Source of the DNA: Dehalococcoidia bacterium
GTDB taxonomy: Bacteria > Chloroflexota > Dehalococcoidia > SZUA-161
Assembly (NCBI GenBank): GCA_030619685.1
Contig: JAUXAX010000012.1
Location: forward strand, 1-51,373
Reading direction: 5' to 3'
DNA: 51,373 nucleotides
The notes under the pieces were generated by a model. That model saw only the letters and a program-made list of their open reading frames with translations, did no database searches and was not told the origin of the DNA. Made by a program: the position numbers and the translations under genes. How positions within the stretch are numbered: the stretch's first letter is position 1; the number at the start of each line of letters is the position of its first letter. Shown piece by piece: positions 7,390 to 15,784 of this stretch.

Positions 7390-8568
7390 TCAAAGCCCGA
7401 CAATGACGCAAGCGATAGCGGGCGATGTCGGTGGGCCGCCCAGATTGTGGACGAGTCCCAATCTGGGGTCCTTTAGTTGCCTTTGGTCTGCCTTGCCCTG
7501 AAGCTGCTTGTACATCTCATACTGCATCCTGAGTCCGGTGGCTCCGATGGGATGCCCGAATGACTTGAGGCCGCCATCGGGCTGAACCGGAAGCCCCCCT
7601 GTCAACTCAAAGAACCCCGAGTCGATATCCTCCTTCACCTTGCCCCTGGGGGAGAACTGGAGGTCTTCCATGATCAGCGCCTCGGTGATGGAGAAGCAGT
7701 CGTGGACCTCGGCCATGCTTATCTCCTCGCGGGGGTTCTTTATCCCTGCCTCGGCGTACGCCGCTATTCCGGCCCGGACGGTTTCCTCTATATGAGTGTA
7801 GTCCCAATCGCTCCTCACATTTCCCTGTCCGTGGCCGACGCATATCTGGAGTGCCTTGATGTACACCGGGTCGGGTCGGAACTTCTTGGCGTCCTCAGCG
7901 CGCACCACTACGGCTGCTGCCGCCCCATCGCTGACCCCACAGCAGTCGAAAACGCCAAGAGGCCAAGCGATGATGGGGGCATTCAGGACTTGCTCCACGG
8001 TCATTGTCCTGCGTAGGTGGGCCTTTGGGTTTAGAGAACCGTTGTAGTGGCTCCTCACCGAGATCTTGGCCATCATTGTCTTCCCCTCCTCGGGGCTGAG
8101 GCCGTAACGGGCGAAATATCTGGTGGCCAGCATGGCGAATATGCCCGGTGCTGAGCTGTAAGCATGCACGTGGGCGCCAGCGGACAAGGGTTCGCCCAAG
8201 CCGCTCAGACCCTGGTCTTTCATCTTCTCAACCCCTATGGCCAGGACCACGTCGTACACCCGTGCCGCTACTGCATAGGAGGCATTCCTCAGTGCATCGG
8301 ATCCGGTGCAGCACATGTTCTCCACCCGAGTCACCGGCTTGTACTGCAGTCTCAACGGTACCCCCGCTGCCATGCCAGCCAAGCCAGAATATCTGTAGAA
8401 GGTGCCCACCCATGCTGCCTCGATATCGCTGGGTTCGATACCGGCATCCTCATAGGCCTCATAGGCAGCATCCACCGTGAGATCGGTGGCGCTCTTGTCC
8501 CAGAGCTCACCGAACTTAGTGCAGCCCATGCCCACTATAGCAACCTTGTCCTTTATGCTCTCAGCCAT
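7390..8568 (-). CDS. thiolase (SCP-x/acetyl-CoA acetyltransferase type)
   Basis: A 392-residue thiolase-fold protein with an apparently intact active site: nucleophilic cysteine in VENMCCTG (Cys86) and FGHPIGATG near the C-terminus (His339). It ends VHNLGGPP rather than the CxG of classical thiolases, as is common in the SCP-x and archaeal thiolase branch that works with DUF35 proteins. AGGAGG precedes ATG, and the gene starts 12 bases after the HMG-CoA-synthase-like/DUF35 fusion. The arrangement mimics the archaeal acetoacetyl-CoA thiolase / HMG-CoA synthase / DUF35 complex. Likely thiolytic cleavage of a 3-ketoacyl-CoA; substrate unknown. Confidence 0.85.
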   Translation of the reverse strand: MAESIKDKVAIVGMGCTKFGELWDKSATDLTVDAAYEAYEDAGIEPSDIEAAWVGTFYRYSGLAGMAAGVPLRLQYKPVTRVENMCCTGSDALRNASYAVAARVYDVVLAIGVEKMKDQGLSGLGEPLSAGAHVHAYSSAPGIFAMLATRYFARYGLSPEEGKTMMAKISVRSHYNGSLNPKAHLRRTMTVEQVLNAPIIAWPLGVFDCCGVSDGAAAAVVVRAEDAKKFRPDPVYIKALQICVGHGQGNVRSDWDYTHIEETVRAGIAAYAEAGIKNPREEISMAEVHDCFSITEALIMEDLQFSPRGKVKEDIDSGFFELTGGLPVQPDGGLKSFGHPIGATGLRMQYEMYKQLQGKADQRQLKDPRLGLVHNLGGPPTSPAIACVIVGL

Positions 8569-8580
8569 CTTGGTCCTCCT

Positions 8581-10008
8581 CTAGCATCTTATGGGTCGGG
8601 TCTTCCAATAGTAATTGTGGACTCCCCGGTCGAAGTACAGCTTCCTGAAGGTCATCTCCACGGGCATCATCACTTCCACCTGATCTGGGTCACGATCGGT
8701 CATAAAGAATGCTGCCCGCCCCCCACCATTGAAGTCGACCACGGCGAGTGTTATCGGCGGGTCGGCGCTTTCCGCCAGTCTGTCCTGGGTGAAGGTGAAG
8801 ACCTTGGCCTGCTTGTCAGCAAACATGTAAGGCTCAAACTGGTCCTTGGCCTGACATACAACACATATCCTCCCCGGCCTGACTTCGTACTGAGGCGTCC
8901 CGCAGTTGGTGCATCTCTGTCCATAGAGCGCCAGGATTTGCCTGCGTTCGCGCCGCAGCTCCGCGATGGAGGTGGGTGGTTGCTCCGGTCGCCTGGCCGA
9001 CTCCAGGGTCATTAGCCCCCGCCACCGAACGTAGGTTTCATAGCTCTTGACCATTCGCTTCGATTCCAGGTGCTTCCTGATGCCTCTCCGCTCTGCCAGC
9101 TTCTCAATGCCATCCGTTGCCTCCATGACGAAGGCATCCGCCCCGTTACCGTAGCTGGCCAGCAGAATTCTATCACGAGGCTTGGCTTCCTCAAGGGCAG
9201 CTACCAGCATCATTGTCGCCAGCGCAGCGCCCGTATTGCCGACGGTCATGAACATAGTATCCTGAATCTGGGAGGGATCGAATCCCAGGTTAGTTGCCAC
9301 CCGGGCATGCCTCCTCACATCTGTCGGGGCGTCGTAGACCGCCTTGGCAAAATCCTTGGGCTCCAGGTTACATTTCTCCATCAGCGCGGAGATAGCTGTG
9401 GGAAGGACTCTGGAATACCCTTCATCCAGGACCATGCGATCCTCCCAGGAGCGGAGGAAGGCATCACCGTCAGCCCTCCATACCCCGGAGAATTCGTCTG
9501 ACATGTAATAGCTGTCGTGGATCTCAGCGACGAGATTCTCATCTCCCAATAACAGAGCAGCAGCGCCGTCGCCCAGCGCCTGCTCAAATTGGCCTGCCGG
9601 CGCCCCCATGCGGGTATCGGCAACAACCACCAGCACTCTTTTGGCCGATCCGGCTTTGATCGCATCCAGAGCACACCCTAAGGCGCTGGTTCCCACCCGT
9701 AGCGAGCCGGCGAAATCTGCCGTTCGCACCTCGGCGGGCAGGTCCAGGGCGGCGGCTATTATGGCTGAGCCGAGCTTCTCCTTGTAGGGTAGGGTGGTCG
9801 AGGCCAGGAACAGAGCATCGATCTTCACATGATCCATACCCGTCAGGCAGTCTCTAGCCGCTTCCACAGCCATGGTTATACTGTCCTCATCGAAATTGGC
9901 CACAGCCTTCTCCCCGGGCATGGCAAATCCTCCCCAAGCCCTTTGGAACTCCTCTCTGCTTATCCGGTGAAAAGGAATATAGGCGCCATATGAAACAACT
10001 CCCACCAT
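8581..10008 (-). CDS. HMG-CoA-synthase-like protein fused to DUF35 zinc-ribbon/OB domain
   Basis: A 475-residue two-domain protein. Residues 1 to about 320 follow archaeal HMG-CoA synthase (SYGAYIPFHRI, GNTGAALATMML, LASYGNGADAF). The last 130 residues are a DUF35 domain with zinc ribbon C-x2-C-x11-C-x2-C (CTNCG ... CVVC) and an OB fold. By hand alignment all three catalytic residues of the family are replaced: Glu by Thr71 (ASTTLPY), Cys by Leu103 (GSLRVGT) and His by Asp226 (VYDAPT). It is therefore unlikely to make HMG-CoA. A scaffold or substrate-channelling partner of the thiolase directly downstream, or a changed chemistry, fits better. AAGGAGG precedes ATG. Confidence 0.75.
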   Translation of the reverse strand: MVGVVSYGAYIPFHRISREEFQRAWGGFAMPGEKAVANFDEDSITMAVEAARDCLTGMDHVKIDALFLASTTLPYKEKLGSAIIAAALDLPAEVRTADFAGSLRVGTSALGCALDAIKAGSAKRVLVVVADTRMGAPAGQFEQALGDGAAALLLGDENLVAEIHDSYYMSDEFSGVWRADGDAFLRSWEDRMVLDEGYSRVLPTAISALMEKCNLEPKDFAKAVYDAPTDVRRHARVATNLGFDPSQIQDTMFMTVGNTGAALATMMLVAALEEAKPRDRILLASYGNGADAFVMEATDGIEKLAERRGIRKHLESKRMVKSYETYVRWRGLMTLESARRPEQPPTSIAELRRERRQILALYGQRCTNCGTPQYEVRPGRICVVCQAKDQFEPYMFADKQAKVFTFTQDRLAESADPPITLAVVDFNGGGRAAFFMTDRDPDQVEVMMPVEMTFRKLYFDRGVHNYYWKTRPIRC

Positions 10009-10302
10009 AGCTCGACCTCCTTCTACGCAAATCTACGGATCAGACGACTTCCTAGTATCAATGAGCCTCTTTACATCCTGAGACTTTTTTATTGCTTGCG
10101 ATTTGTAATAGGGCGAAATCGCCCCTGGATTATTATAGCCCAGAACTGCTGAAATTGCTCCCCTCGCCTTGTTGGTTGCTCTGTCTAGTGCCTATCCTTG
10201 AATTCGGTGCTTCCTTGGATACCCCAAAAAGGAGGGGTTCTCTGGCAAGAGTTAGATTCCTTGAATCGGCGGATGGCCCTGATGGAGACCTTGGCTCACC
10301 TT

Positions 10303-10384
10303 GGACTATTGGAGGAGGAAGAAAAAGTAAACAAGGTTACAGCCCCGGACTATTGGAAGAGGAATGAAAAGTAAAGAAGGTTAC
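10303..10384 (+). repeat. two-copy 38-base direct repeat
   Basis: The unit at 10303-10340 is repeated at 10347-10384 with four mismatches and a 44-base period. Each unit contains GGACTATTGG, a purine-rich GAGGAA and AAGTAAA, and ends in AAGGTTAC. The purine-rich part looks like an SD sequence, but no start codon follows suitably. It is directly upstream of the plus-strand terminator. Confidence 0.6.
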
Positions 10385-10405
10385 TAGAGATAATGCTGAA
10401 GCTAA

Positions 10406-10437
10406 GGTCCACACGTGATTTCGTGCGGACCTTTTTT
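10406..10437 (+). terminator. intrinsic terminator without an obvious gene
   Basis: A ten-base stem GGTCCACACG / CGTGCGGACC (nine pairs, one A-C mismatch), loop TGATTT, then six T. It is strong and oriented plus, yet no plus-strand gene precedes it for over 4 kb. This suggests an unannotated small RNA or a relic of a removed gene. Confidence 0.65.
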
Positions 10438-10593
10438 AGGGGAACCTGGGAAGAAGTTCTACAGCAGAAACTAAAAAGGAACATTTCTGGCGCAAGTCGC
10501 CGCTTGACCGCCTTTGGAGAGGCTACCGGAGATCAGGTAGTTCATAATATTCTATAAGCTGATTTTCTATAAACCTGTCCGTCAATACCCCCT

Positions 10594-10872
10594 TCACTCA
10601 CTAGCGCTGTAGAAGACGCTTGCGCTGACAATTTTTGACTTGACATACCCCTGCTCGCGGAACTCGTCAAGCCATCGCTGGATTTCTCTAAATCTTTCCC
10701 CAACCCCACCTGAGTCGCGCAGGTGGGCACGCTTCTCCTCCTCACTATATATGCTCGCATATACTTCCATAACTGTGTGACCTTTATCTGATGGATTGGC
10801 TCTTAGAAAGTCTAGAACCTCTCTCGCCTTTGGATCAAGACCAGCTTCGTAGTCGTCCTTTGATATGGCCAC
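10594..10872 (-). CDS. small hypothetical protein
   Basis: 92 residues starting at GTG, with AGGAGG about seven bases upstream and a good promoter at 10939-10967. It is hydrophilic and mostly helical (LDPKAREVLDFLRANP, then GVGERFREIQRWLDEFREQGYVKSK). The pattern of a helical stretch followed by a short beta tail is compatible with a winged-helix DNA-binding fold: VLDFLRANPSDKGHTVMEVYASI resembles the first helices and REIQRWLDEFREQGYV a recognition helix and wing. I do not recognise the family; a small regulator is only a possibility. Confidence 0.6.
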   Translation of the reverse strand: MAISKDDYEAGLDPKAREVLDFLRANPSDKGHTVMEVYASIYSEEEKRAHLRDSGGVGERFREIQRWLDEFREQGYVKSKIVSASVFYSASE

Positions 10873-10938
10873 GGCTCACCTCCTCGCTTCTGATTTCGTG
10901 GGCTAAGACGCTGAGACGAAAAATTCAGGGCTTATCGG

Positions 10939-10967
10939 ACTATACCACGTTAATGGTCTTCTCGCAA
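10939..10967 (-). promoter_or_regulatory. sigma70-type promoter
   Basis: On the minus strand TTGCGA (10962-10967) and TATAGT (10939-10944) are separated by 17 bases, with GG before the -10 box. It sits about 65 bases upstream of the GTG start at 10872 and is the natural promoter of that gene. Confidence 0.45.
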
Positions 10968-11077
10968 CTACACTGTAGATATATATTGTAGATTTCCCAC
11001 TCTTGTTCCTTACTATCCCCACCAGGCTGCAAGGAATATCAATGTCGGGGGGGCACTGGGAGCTTCCAGGATTTGCC

Positions 11078-11599
11078 TTACCACTCTGTAAATAAATCAG
11101 TGGCAACCTGGGCGTGTGCTAGAAACAACAAACCGACAGCGTAGAAAAGGTCAAACCAGACGACCCTGAGTATGTTTGCTAGCAGAATTAGGACTATGAT
11201 TGGAAACCCCAGCAGGGCTAGAGGATTGCGTAGCCAGACAGATTTTGAATGCTGCCATAGGGAGGAAGCATCTCCGGAACTTGGGAAAGCATGCATTCCA
11301 ATAGAGAAGCCCAGCCAATAGAATAAGCCGCTATACAGGGAGGTGTTAGTAGCGATTAGAAACATAATGATAGCAATGACTGTGTTGAAAAGGAAAGGAG
11401 CAACAGAAATCAAGAAGGTAGCGCCGTAATTCACCGGGGGTTCATGTATAACATATCCGGCAGGGTTTCCGAGTCTGAAATAGCAGGTCTTGTAGACGTG
11501 TACGCCAGCCAGCAAGCATGCTAGCCTATGCCCTAACTCGTGGATAATGACCCCGGGGAAGGTCAACACTGTGACTAGCTTTCTGCTAATGAGGAACAC
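11078..11599 (-). CDS. membrane zinc metallopeptidase, M50/site-2-protease-like
   Basis: 173 residues with several hydrophobic segments (about 8-34, 58-88, 92-102, 122-145, 148-166). The HELGH zinc motif sits in the first one (GVIIHELGHRLACLLAGV), as in the M50 family of intramembrane proteases. A PSSGDASS segment in the middle could supply the third zinc ligand, an Asp. The protein lacks PDZ and CBS domains, so it is a minimal version. It starts at GTG with only a weak, distant GGGAG. It has no apparent link to the catabolic genes and its substrate is unknown; it could instead be a related protein of the DUF3267 type. Confidence 0.65.
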   Translation of the reverse strand: MFLISRKLVTVLTFPGVIIHELGHRLACLLAGVHVYKTCYFRLGNPAGYVIHEPPVNYGATFLISVAPFLFNTVIAIIMFLIATNTSLYSGLFYWLGFSIGMHAFPSSGDASSLWQHSKSVWLRNPLALLGFPIIVLILLANILRVVWFDLFYAVGLLFLAHAQVATDLFTEW

Positions 11600-11782
11600 G
11601 TTATTCGTAAAGCTCCCGAAATTTCAGCTTACCGGCTTATGAGACATTCCTAGTTCACCAATATAACTACGTCGACAGGTGTTTGGCAAGCGACCAAACG
11701 AACTGATGTCTCAGTTGTCAGAAGCCCTGTAGTCAAAATCTGAGGGGTGCATGTGCCTATTGAGAGGACGCTTGGCAGGGCG

Positions 11783-12571
11783 TTACCTGAGGATGAGGTT
11801 TTCCGCGATGTCGCGTAGTGCCGCAAGGCCGGGTGACTTTGCGGGGAGCTCAGTTATAGGTTTACCAACCAAATCGTGGTAGGCGATGTTCTCATCCTGC
11901 GGGATGTAACCGAAAACCTCCAGGCCCATCTCCTGGGCGAATTGTTCCAGTAGTTCCTCGTTGCCCTGCACCTTATTGATCACCAAACCCATCTTCTCAC
12001 ATTGTATAACCCTGTCACTTTGTACCATCCTCTTTATCAGACCTGCGGTTTGTATGCCTCTGGATGTAGCGTCGCTGACAATAATCAGGGTATCTACACG
12101 GCGCATGACTTGCCTGTTTATTTGTTCCAGGCCGGCCTCCCCATCAATGAGGATAGTGTCAAAGCTCTTGGAGAGTGTTTCTATCGTCCCTCGCAGAAGC
12201 TCATTGACTGGGCAATAGCAGCCCAGGGTTTCGGTGCGTCCCATGGCTAGCAGCGCGAAGTCCTCCATCTCACTGAGGGCCTCCAAAGCCATATAGTCAA
12301 GCATGTCGACTAGCTGAATCTTCTCTTCCTTTCTACCCCTTCTGGCAGTCTTGATTATCTCCTCGCGAACTTGGCCCATGGTTCGTCTGACGTTTACGCC
12401 AAGGGCGTTGAGCAGGCCCATAGCCGGATCAGCGTCAATCAGCAGTAGCTTGCCAGCTTTGCCGCCCTCAAGAAGAATCCTGGCCATCATGGCTGTCAAC
12501 GTGGTCTTACCCACGCCCCCCTTGCCACATACAGCGAGCAGCCTCCTGCTGGGGGTAGGACATTCAGACAT
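11783..12571 (-). CDS. CooC/AcsF-like nickel-insertion ATPase (MinD family)
   Basis: A 262-residue deviant-Walker ATPase: CGKGGVGKTT (Lys22) is the P-loop, LLIDADPAMGL is the second motif, and GCYCPVNELLR carries the CxC pair (Cys118/Cys120) by which CooC-type dimers bind metal. I chose the ATG at 12571, where a start follows AGGTG and a good promoter lies at 12610-12637; a longer frame from a TTG at 12652 overlaps the upstream gene and lacks a ribosome site. CooC and AcsF load Ni into CO dehydrogenase or acetyl-CoA synthase, and the gene upstream encodes an acetyl-CoA-synthase-like protein. A role in maturing that protein, or the 2-hydroxyacyl-CoA dehydratase cluster, is inferred. Confidence 0.75.
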   Translation of the reverse strand: MSECPTPSRRLLAVCGKGGVGKTTLTAMMARILLEGGKAGKLLLIDADPAMGLLNALGVNVRRTMGQVREEIIKTARRGRKEEKIQLVDMLDYMALEALSEMEDFALLAMGRTETLGCYCPVNELLRGTIETLSKSFDTILIDGEAGLEQINRQVMRRVDTLIIVSDATSRGIQTAGLIKRMVQSDRVIQCEKMGLVINKVQGNEELLEQFAQEMGLEVFGYIPQDENIAYHDLVGKPITELPAKSPGLAALRDIAENLILR

Positions 12572-12609
12572 CAATACACACCTACAAGTTTCTGCCCCTT
12601 GAGCGCTCA

Positions 12610-12637
12610 AATATATGACAGCGGTAGTGCTTGTCAA
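12610..12637 (-). promoter_or_regulatory. sigma70-type promoter
   Basis: A perfect TTGACA (complement of 12632-12637) and TATATT (complement of 12610-12615) are separated by 16 bases. It lies over the very end of the acetyl-CoA-synthase-like gene and 38 bases before the ATG at 12571, giving the CooC-like ATPase its own start of transcription in addition to any read-through. Confidence 0.5.
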
Positions 12638-12638
12638 G

Positions 12639-13433
12639 CTATGACTTGGCAAGTTTCGGGGTGTTTCTGGCTTTCTTCTTGCGAACGGTGATCACTTCCT
12701 TGATTTCGTCACATACAGGCTTATCGGCGCAAGAGTTGCAATCCCAGCCCAGGGTGCACTCAAGGATGTCATAGCCTCTAGCCAGCCATGTTTCCCTCAC
12801 AATATCCTTGTCTATCTTCCGAACCTGCTGGGCGATGCCATCTAGACGTTGCACGTCTTCCTTGCTAGAGGTGACAAAGATGACTTCCATAGCTTGCACC
12901 TTGGGCACATCTGATTTGAAGATGGTCATCAGCGCTTTTCCCAGGGTGTAGAAGTCAAAACCCTTCTCCGCAGCGTCCTTGCCCACCCTGCTCCACATGC
13001 GCTCAGGTGTGCTCCTGATCATGTACCCTTCCACTTGGTCGGAGATGTATTGGCTCTGTTCAAGCGCCGAATGCTCTTCCTTACCCAGGTCTTTCCCTGC
13101 CACCATCAAGACCTGGCCGAATGGCAGGCTGGCTCCCGGCGTTTCCTGAATATCGGGGCCGATAAGGGTAATCTTGCCGTCTCTGATCAGTGACGGGTTA
13201 TCTGTCCACAGGAGAAAGGCGCAGGAACCTGCGTCCGGGCTCCCCAGCTCGACGAAGGTATCTCCCCGGAGTATTACACCCGAGCTGGCCCGGGGGCCAA
13301 CCCGAACAGGTAGTCCTTCCACCAGTTGGCTGACCGCCGCGGGGCTATCGAACTCCCTGACTTGCCTGCCTCTTCCCCGCACTTCCTCCACATATTCGGC
13401 CACCTTTTTCACATATGCATCAAAGACTGACAC
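12639..13433 (-). CDS. acetyl-CoA synthase (CODH/ACS beta subunit)-like protein lacking the A-cluster domain
   Basis: 264 residues starting at GTG. GVILRGDTFVELGSPDAGSC and ITLIGPDIQE with LPFGQVL match the N-terminal and middle region of AcsB/CdhC as I remember it. The C-terminus ends with cysteines C226-x5-C232-x2-C235-x5-C241 (DCNSCADKPVCDEI) and a basic tail. The ACS domain with the Ni-Ni-[4Fe-4S] A cluster is absent, so it cannot make acetyl-CoA alone. Stand-alone proteins of this sort may bind an FeS cluster through the four cysteines. Its place between a 2-hydroxyacyl-CoA dehydratase module and a CooC-like ATPase suggests an electron-transfer or assembly role (inference). Confidence 0.65.
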   Translation of the reverse strand: MSVFDAYVKKVAEYVEEVRGRGRQVREFDSPAAVSQLVEGLPVRVGPRASSGVILRGDTFVELGSPDAGSCAFLLWTDNPSLIRDGKITLIGPDIQETPGASLPFGQVLMVAGKDLGKEEHSALEQSQYISDQVEGYMIRSTPERMWSRVGKDAAEKGFDFYTLGKALMTIFKSDVPKVQAMEVIFVTSSKEDVQRLDGIAQQVRKIDKDIVRETWLARGYDILECTLGWDCNSCADKPVCDEIKEVITVRKKKARNTPKLAKS

Positions 13434-13631
13434 AAACCGCTCACTTCCCAGAAGCTTGGGGCTATCGAGGATGTTCAGTAGTCTTGTTTGTCATTCTGAG
13501 CTGAAGGCCTGACTAAAGCAAGAGAGCAGCCAAGAATCCAGCCCCTTTACCATCGCTGAGGGCGACAGAATAGTACAGGCTCTCAGTCTAATCAGACTTC
13601 GGGGCGTAGCCCGTCCCACGAGCGAATTGAC

Positions 13632-14420
13632 TCAGGGTTGCGCGTTTACTTTCTCCTTAGCTATGAGTGCCGCGCCTACTGCCCCTGCGATTTGGGGATC
13701 CTGGGGCAGTTTCTTTATGCTCACCCGTAGTTTCTCCTCCAATGCTCTGGTCAGGCCCTCGTTCTTGGCACATCCGCCCGTCAGAGCCACGTCTTCCATG
13801 AGGCCTACCCTCCTGATCAGGGAATTCAACCTACCCGCTATTGAGTTGTGGAGGCCGGCAGCAATATCGACCAAGTCCACGCCCTCGTTAACCAGGGTTA
13901 TAACCTCGGATTCAGCAAACACGCTGCACTGGCTTGTAATCGTGGCAGGATGATTTGCCTGAAGGGACAGCGATGAGAGCCCTTCAAGACCACAGTCGAG
14001 CGCCCTGGCCATAGCCTCGAAAAACCTTCCCGTCCCCGCAGCACATCTGTCGTTCATAACAAACTCGATAACCTTGCCCTTATCGTCCAGGGACATGACC
14101 TTGCAATCCTGTCCACCGATGTCGACCACCGTCCTCACTGTGGACAACATCCAGTGAGCACCATGGGCATGACAGGTTATCTCCGAAATGTTCTCGTTGG
14201 CGAAAGGCACCTTGAGCCGACCATAGCCCGTGCCCACAATGTAATCAAGCTCCTTGATCGACGACAGGCTCGCCTTCTCTATCGCCTCATCCATGACCAG
14301 CCGCGCCGTCACCTCAGGCTTTGTAGTGGATGGTATTGTGACGTAGGAGACGATTTCTCCGTCTTTCATTACGACTGCCTTGCCGGTAGCAGAACCTACA
14401 TCACAGCCTCCGACAATCAC
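13632..14420 (-). CDS. 2-hydroxyacyl-CoA dehydratase activator (BadF/BcrA/HgdC ATPase)
   Basis: A 262-residue ASKHA-fold ATPase. GGCDVGSATGKAVV and VVDIGGQDCKVM are the two phosphate-binding loops. Cys126 (NDRCAAGTGRFFE) and Cys165 (TSQCSVFAESEV) match the two cysteines that bridge a [4Fe-4S] cluster between subunits of the archerase homodimer. It uses ATP to push one low-potential electron into the dehydratase. The start is GTG after GGAAGGAG. It is encoded 56 bases after the dehydratase subunit at 14477, as expected for its partner. Benzoyl-CoA reductase ATPase subunits are the alternative, but only one ATPase subunit is present. Confidence 0.9.
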   Translation of the reverse strand: MIVGGCDVGSATGKAVVMKDGEIVSYVTIPSTTKPEVTARLVMDEAIEKASLSSIKELDYIVGTGYGRLKVPFANENISEITCHAHGAHWMLSTVRTVVDIGGQDCKVMSLDDKGKVIEFVMNDRCAAGTGRFFEAMARALDCGLEGLSSLSLQANHPATITSQCSVFAESEVITLVNEGVDLVDIAAGLHNSIAGRLNSLIRRVGLMEDVALTGGCAKNEGLTRALEEKLRVSIKKLPQDPQIAGAVGAALIAKEKVNAQP

Positions 14421-14476
14421 GCTGGCTCCTTCCTCTGTTCTGTCACTGCGCCTGTTCGCAACGCCGATGCTCGCCT

Positions 14477-15781
14477 CTAGCCGAGCCCCATGGCTCTGAA
14501 GAACTGGGACATCTTGTCCTTGACCTGGTCGGGCGTCGAGTATCTCTTGTCGAACAGGTCAATCCCCAGATGCACAAACGGCACATTGAGGTCGCGGCAG
14601 GTCTCCCTCATGATGCCGACGCTTGCAGACCCGTCCTTGTGGCCCATGTGGCCGGGCCAGATGACAACGTCTATCTTGAAGTCTTTGACTACTCGAGCGA
14701 TATCGCTGACGAAGTTCTCGGCCACGCCTCGTGCCTGTCGTACCATCGGCGAGTCGAACAGGTTCCTCTTAGCCAGGTCCTTCCACATCTGCTCTTCGTT
14801 GGAGGTGTCGATCATGGTATAGGGGTAGTTGCCGAACATGTCCATGACCAAGACCGCTCCCCATTCCTCCTCCAGCCACGGCAGGAACTCGAAGATCCAG
14901 CCGTAGGGCAGAAGGTCAAACCAGAACAGCCTTATCTTCTCCTCAGGCACAGGGCCTACCCCATTCTTCACGTTCAGCTCGGCCATCTCAACCAGCTTCT
15001 TGAACCAATCGACGCCCTGCGGCGTGCCTGCCTCGTAGCACCAGGCTTGGGAGAAGCACTGTGGAGCTCCAATGCCCCAGCCGTGAGGACTGGGCACGTT
15101 GCGTCGCAGCTGGTTGTATTCGTCCCACAGCTCAAACATCTTGTTGGACTCGTCTAGGACCTCCTTGAGCTTGTCCATGTCCAGCTTCCTGCCAGTATGC
15201 TTCTCGATGAACTTCACCATCTTCCGCAGCTCGGCGGCGAAGTAGCCCAGGCTCCGCTCGTCCATGTAGTACGGCGGGTCGCAGCCGAACATGGGGATAT
15301 TGCGCCAGCGTTCATTACGCACGATTACTTCGTGAAGCAATGGGGCGCCGTCGCAGGGGAAGAGCAAGTTGAGGGCGCAGGTGGGCAGGGGCGACAGGTT
15401 GGCCTCGACGTAGTAGATTGACAGCCTGATGGCAGTGCAAAGGTCATTCCCCAGTCCCAGCGCCTCGGCAGCATCGATATCATCGAGCATATATGGCACC
15501 GAGGATGCCAGGAATGGAGTCTGCATGACCATATAGTAGGGCAGGTTCATTGCCGTGTATATCTCAGGTGCCAGACAGTAGTAGCTGGCTAGGAACGGCT
15601 CGTCGTTCTCCACGGCGTCGAGTATTCTGCCATACATCTTCAGGAGAGAGTCAAGCGTCTTCGTCTGAAGCTGCATTTCCGGGATCTCGCTCATCACTAG
15701 AGTCTGCTCGCGGAGAAACTCGAACCACTGCTGCTCCGATATGTAGCGTGCCAACTCGGGGTGCTTGTCTATCAGCGCCAT
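14477..15781 (-). CDS. 2-hydroxyacyl-CoA dehydratase-family subunit (HgdB/BcrC-like, larger)
   Basis: 434 residues of the 2-hydroxyglutaryl-CoA dehydratase D-component family. The N-terminal part carries Cys69 (ASYYCLAPE), Cys115 (NDLCTAIR) and Cys143 (FPCDGAP), the spacing used to bind one [4Fe-4S] cluster. A second Rossmann-like half follows, including VIWPGHMGHKDGS. GGGAGGT precedes ATG, three bases after the stop of the partner subunit. Together they would form the heterodimer that either dehydrates an (R)-2-hydroxyacyl-CoA or reduces an aryl/enoyl-CoA by ketyl-radical chemistry. With two such subunits and one activator the dehydratase reading is favoured over four-subunit benzoyl-CoA reductase. 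Confidence 0.85.
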   Translation of the reverse strand: MALIDKHPELARYISEQQWFEFLREQTLVMSEIPEMQLQTKTLDSLLKMYGRILDAVENDEPFLASYYCLAPEIYTAMNLPYYMVMQTPFLASSVPYMLDDIDAAEALGLGNDLCTAIRLSIYYVEANLSPLPTCALNLLFPCDGAPLLHEVIVRNERWRNIPMFGCDPPYYMDERSLGYFAAELRKMVKFIEKHTGRKLDMDKLKEVLDESNKMFELWDEYNQLRRNVPSPHGWGIGAPQCFSQAWCYEAGTPQGVDWFKKLVEMAELNVKNGVGPVPEEKIRLFWFDLLPYGWIFEFLPWLEEEWGAVLVMDMFGNYPYTMIDTSNEEQMWKDLAKRNLFDSPMVRQARGVAENFVSDIARVVKDFKIDVVIWPGHMGHKDGSASVGIMRETCRDLNVPFVHLGIDLFDKRYSTPDQVKDKMSQFFRAMGLG

Positions 15782-15784
15782 TGC

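Larger units (their letters stand above)
10009..10593. other. intergenic region with tandem repeat and terminator
   Basis: There is no convincing protein gene; a 91-codon plus-strand frame at 10092-10367 has no ribosome site and no recognisable sequence. The region does contain a 38-base direct repeat (10303-10384) followed at once by a strong plus-strand terminator (10406-10437). It may therefore encode a small RNA transcribed rightwards, away from the minus-strand gene at 8581-10008. Confidence 0.4.

Noticed and set aside
8581..10008. Functional HMG-CoA synthase for mevalonate synthesis
   Set aside because: All three catalytic residues are substituted in the hand alignment and no other mevalonate gene is present.
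10092..10367. 91-codon plus-strand frame
   Set aside because: No ribosome site before the start, no recognisable sequence, and it overlaps the direct repeat; more likely non-coding.
11640..11716. Inverted repeat TGAGACAT ... ATGTCTCA upstream of the membrane peptidase
   Set aside because: Arms are about 60 bases apart with a competing small hairpin; too weak to call a regulatory site.
13434..13631. Possible MITE-like remnant (GTCATTCTGAG motif)
   Set aside because: A short motif of this sort is common as an interspersed repeat in some genomes, but no matching inverted end could be found here.
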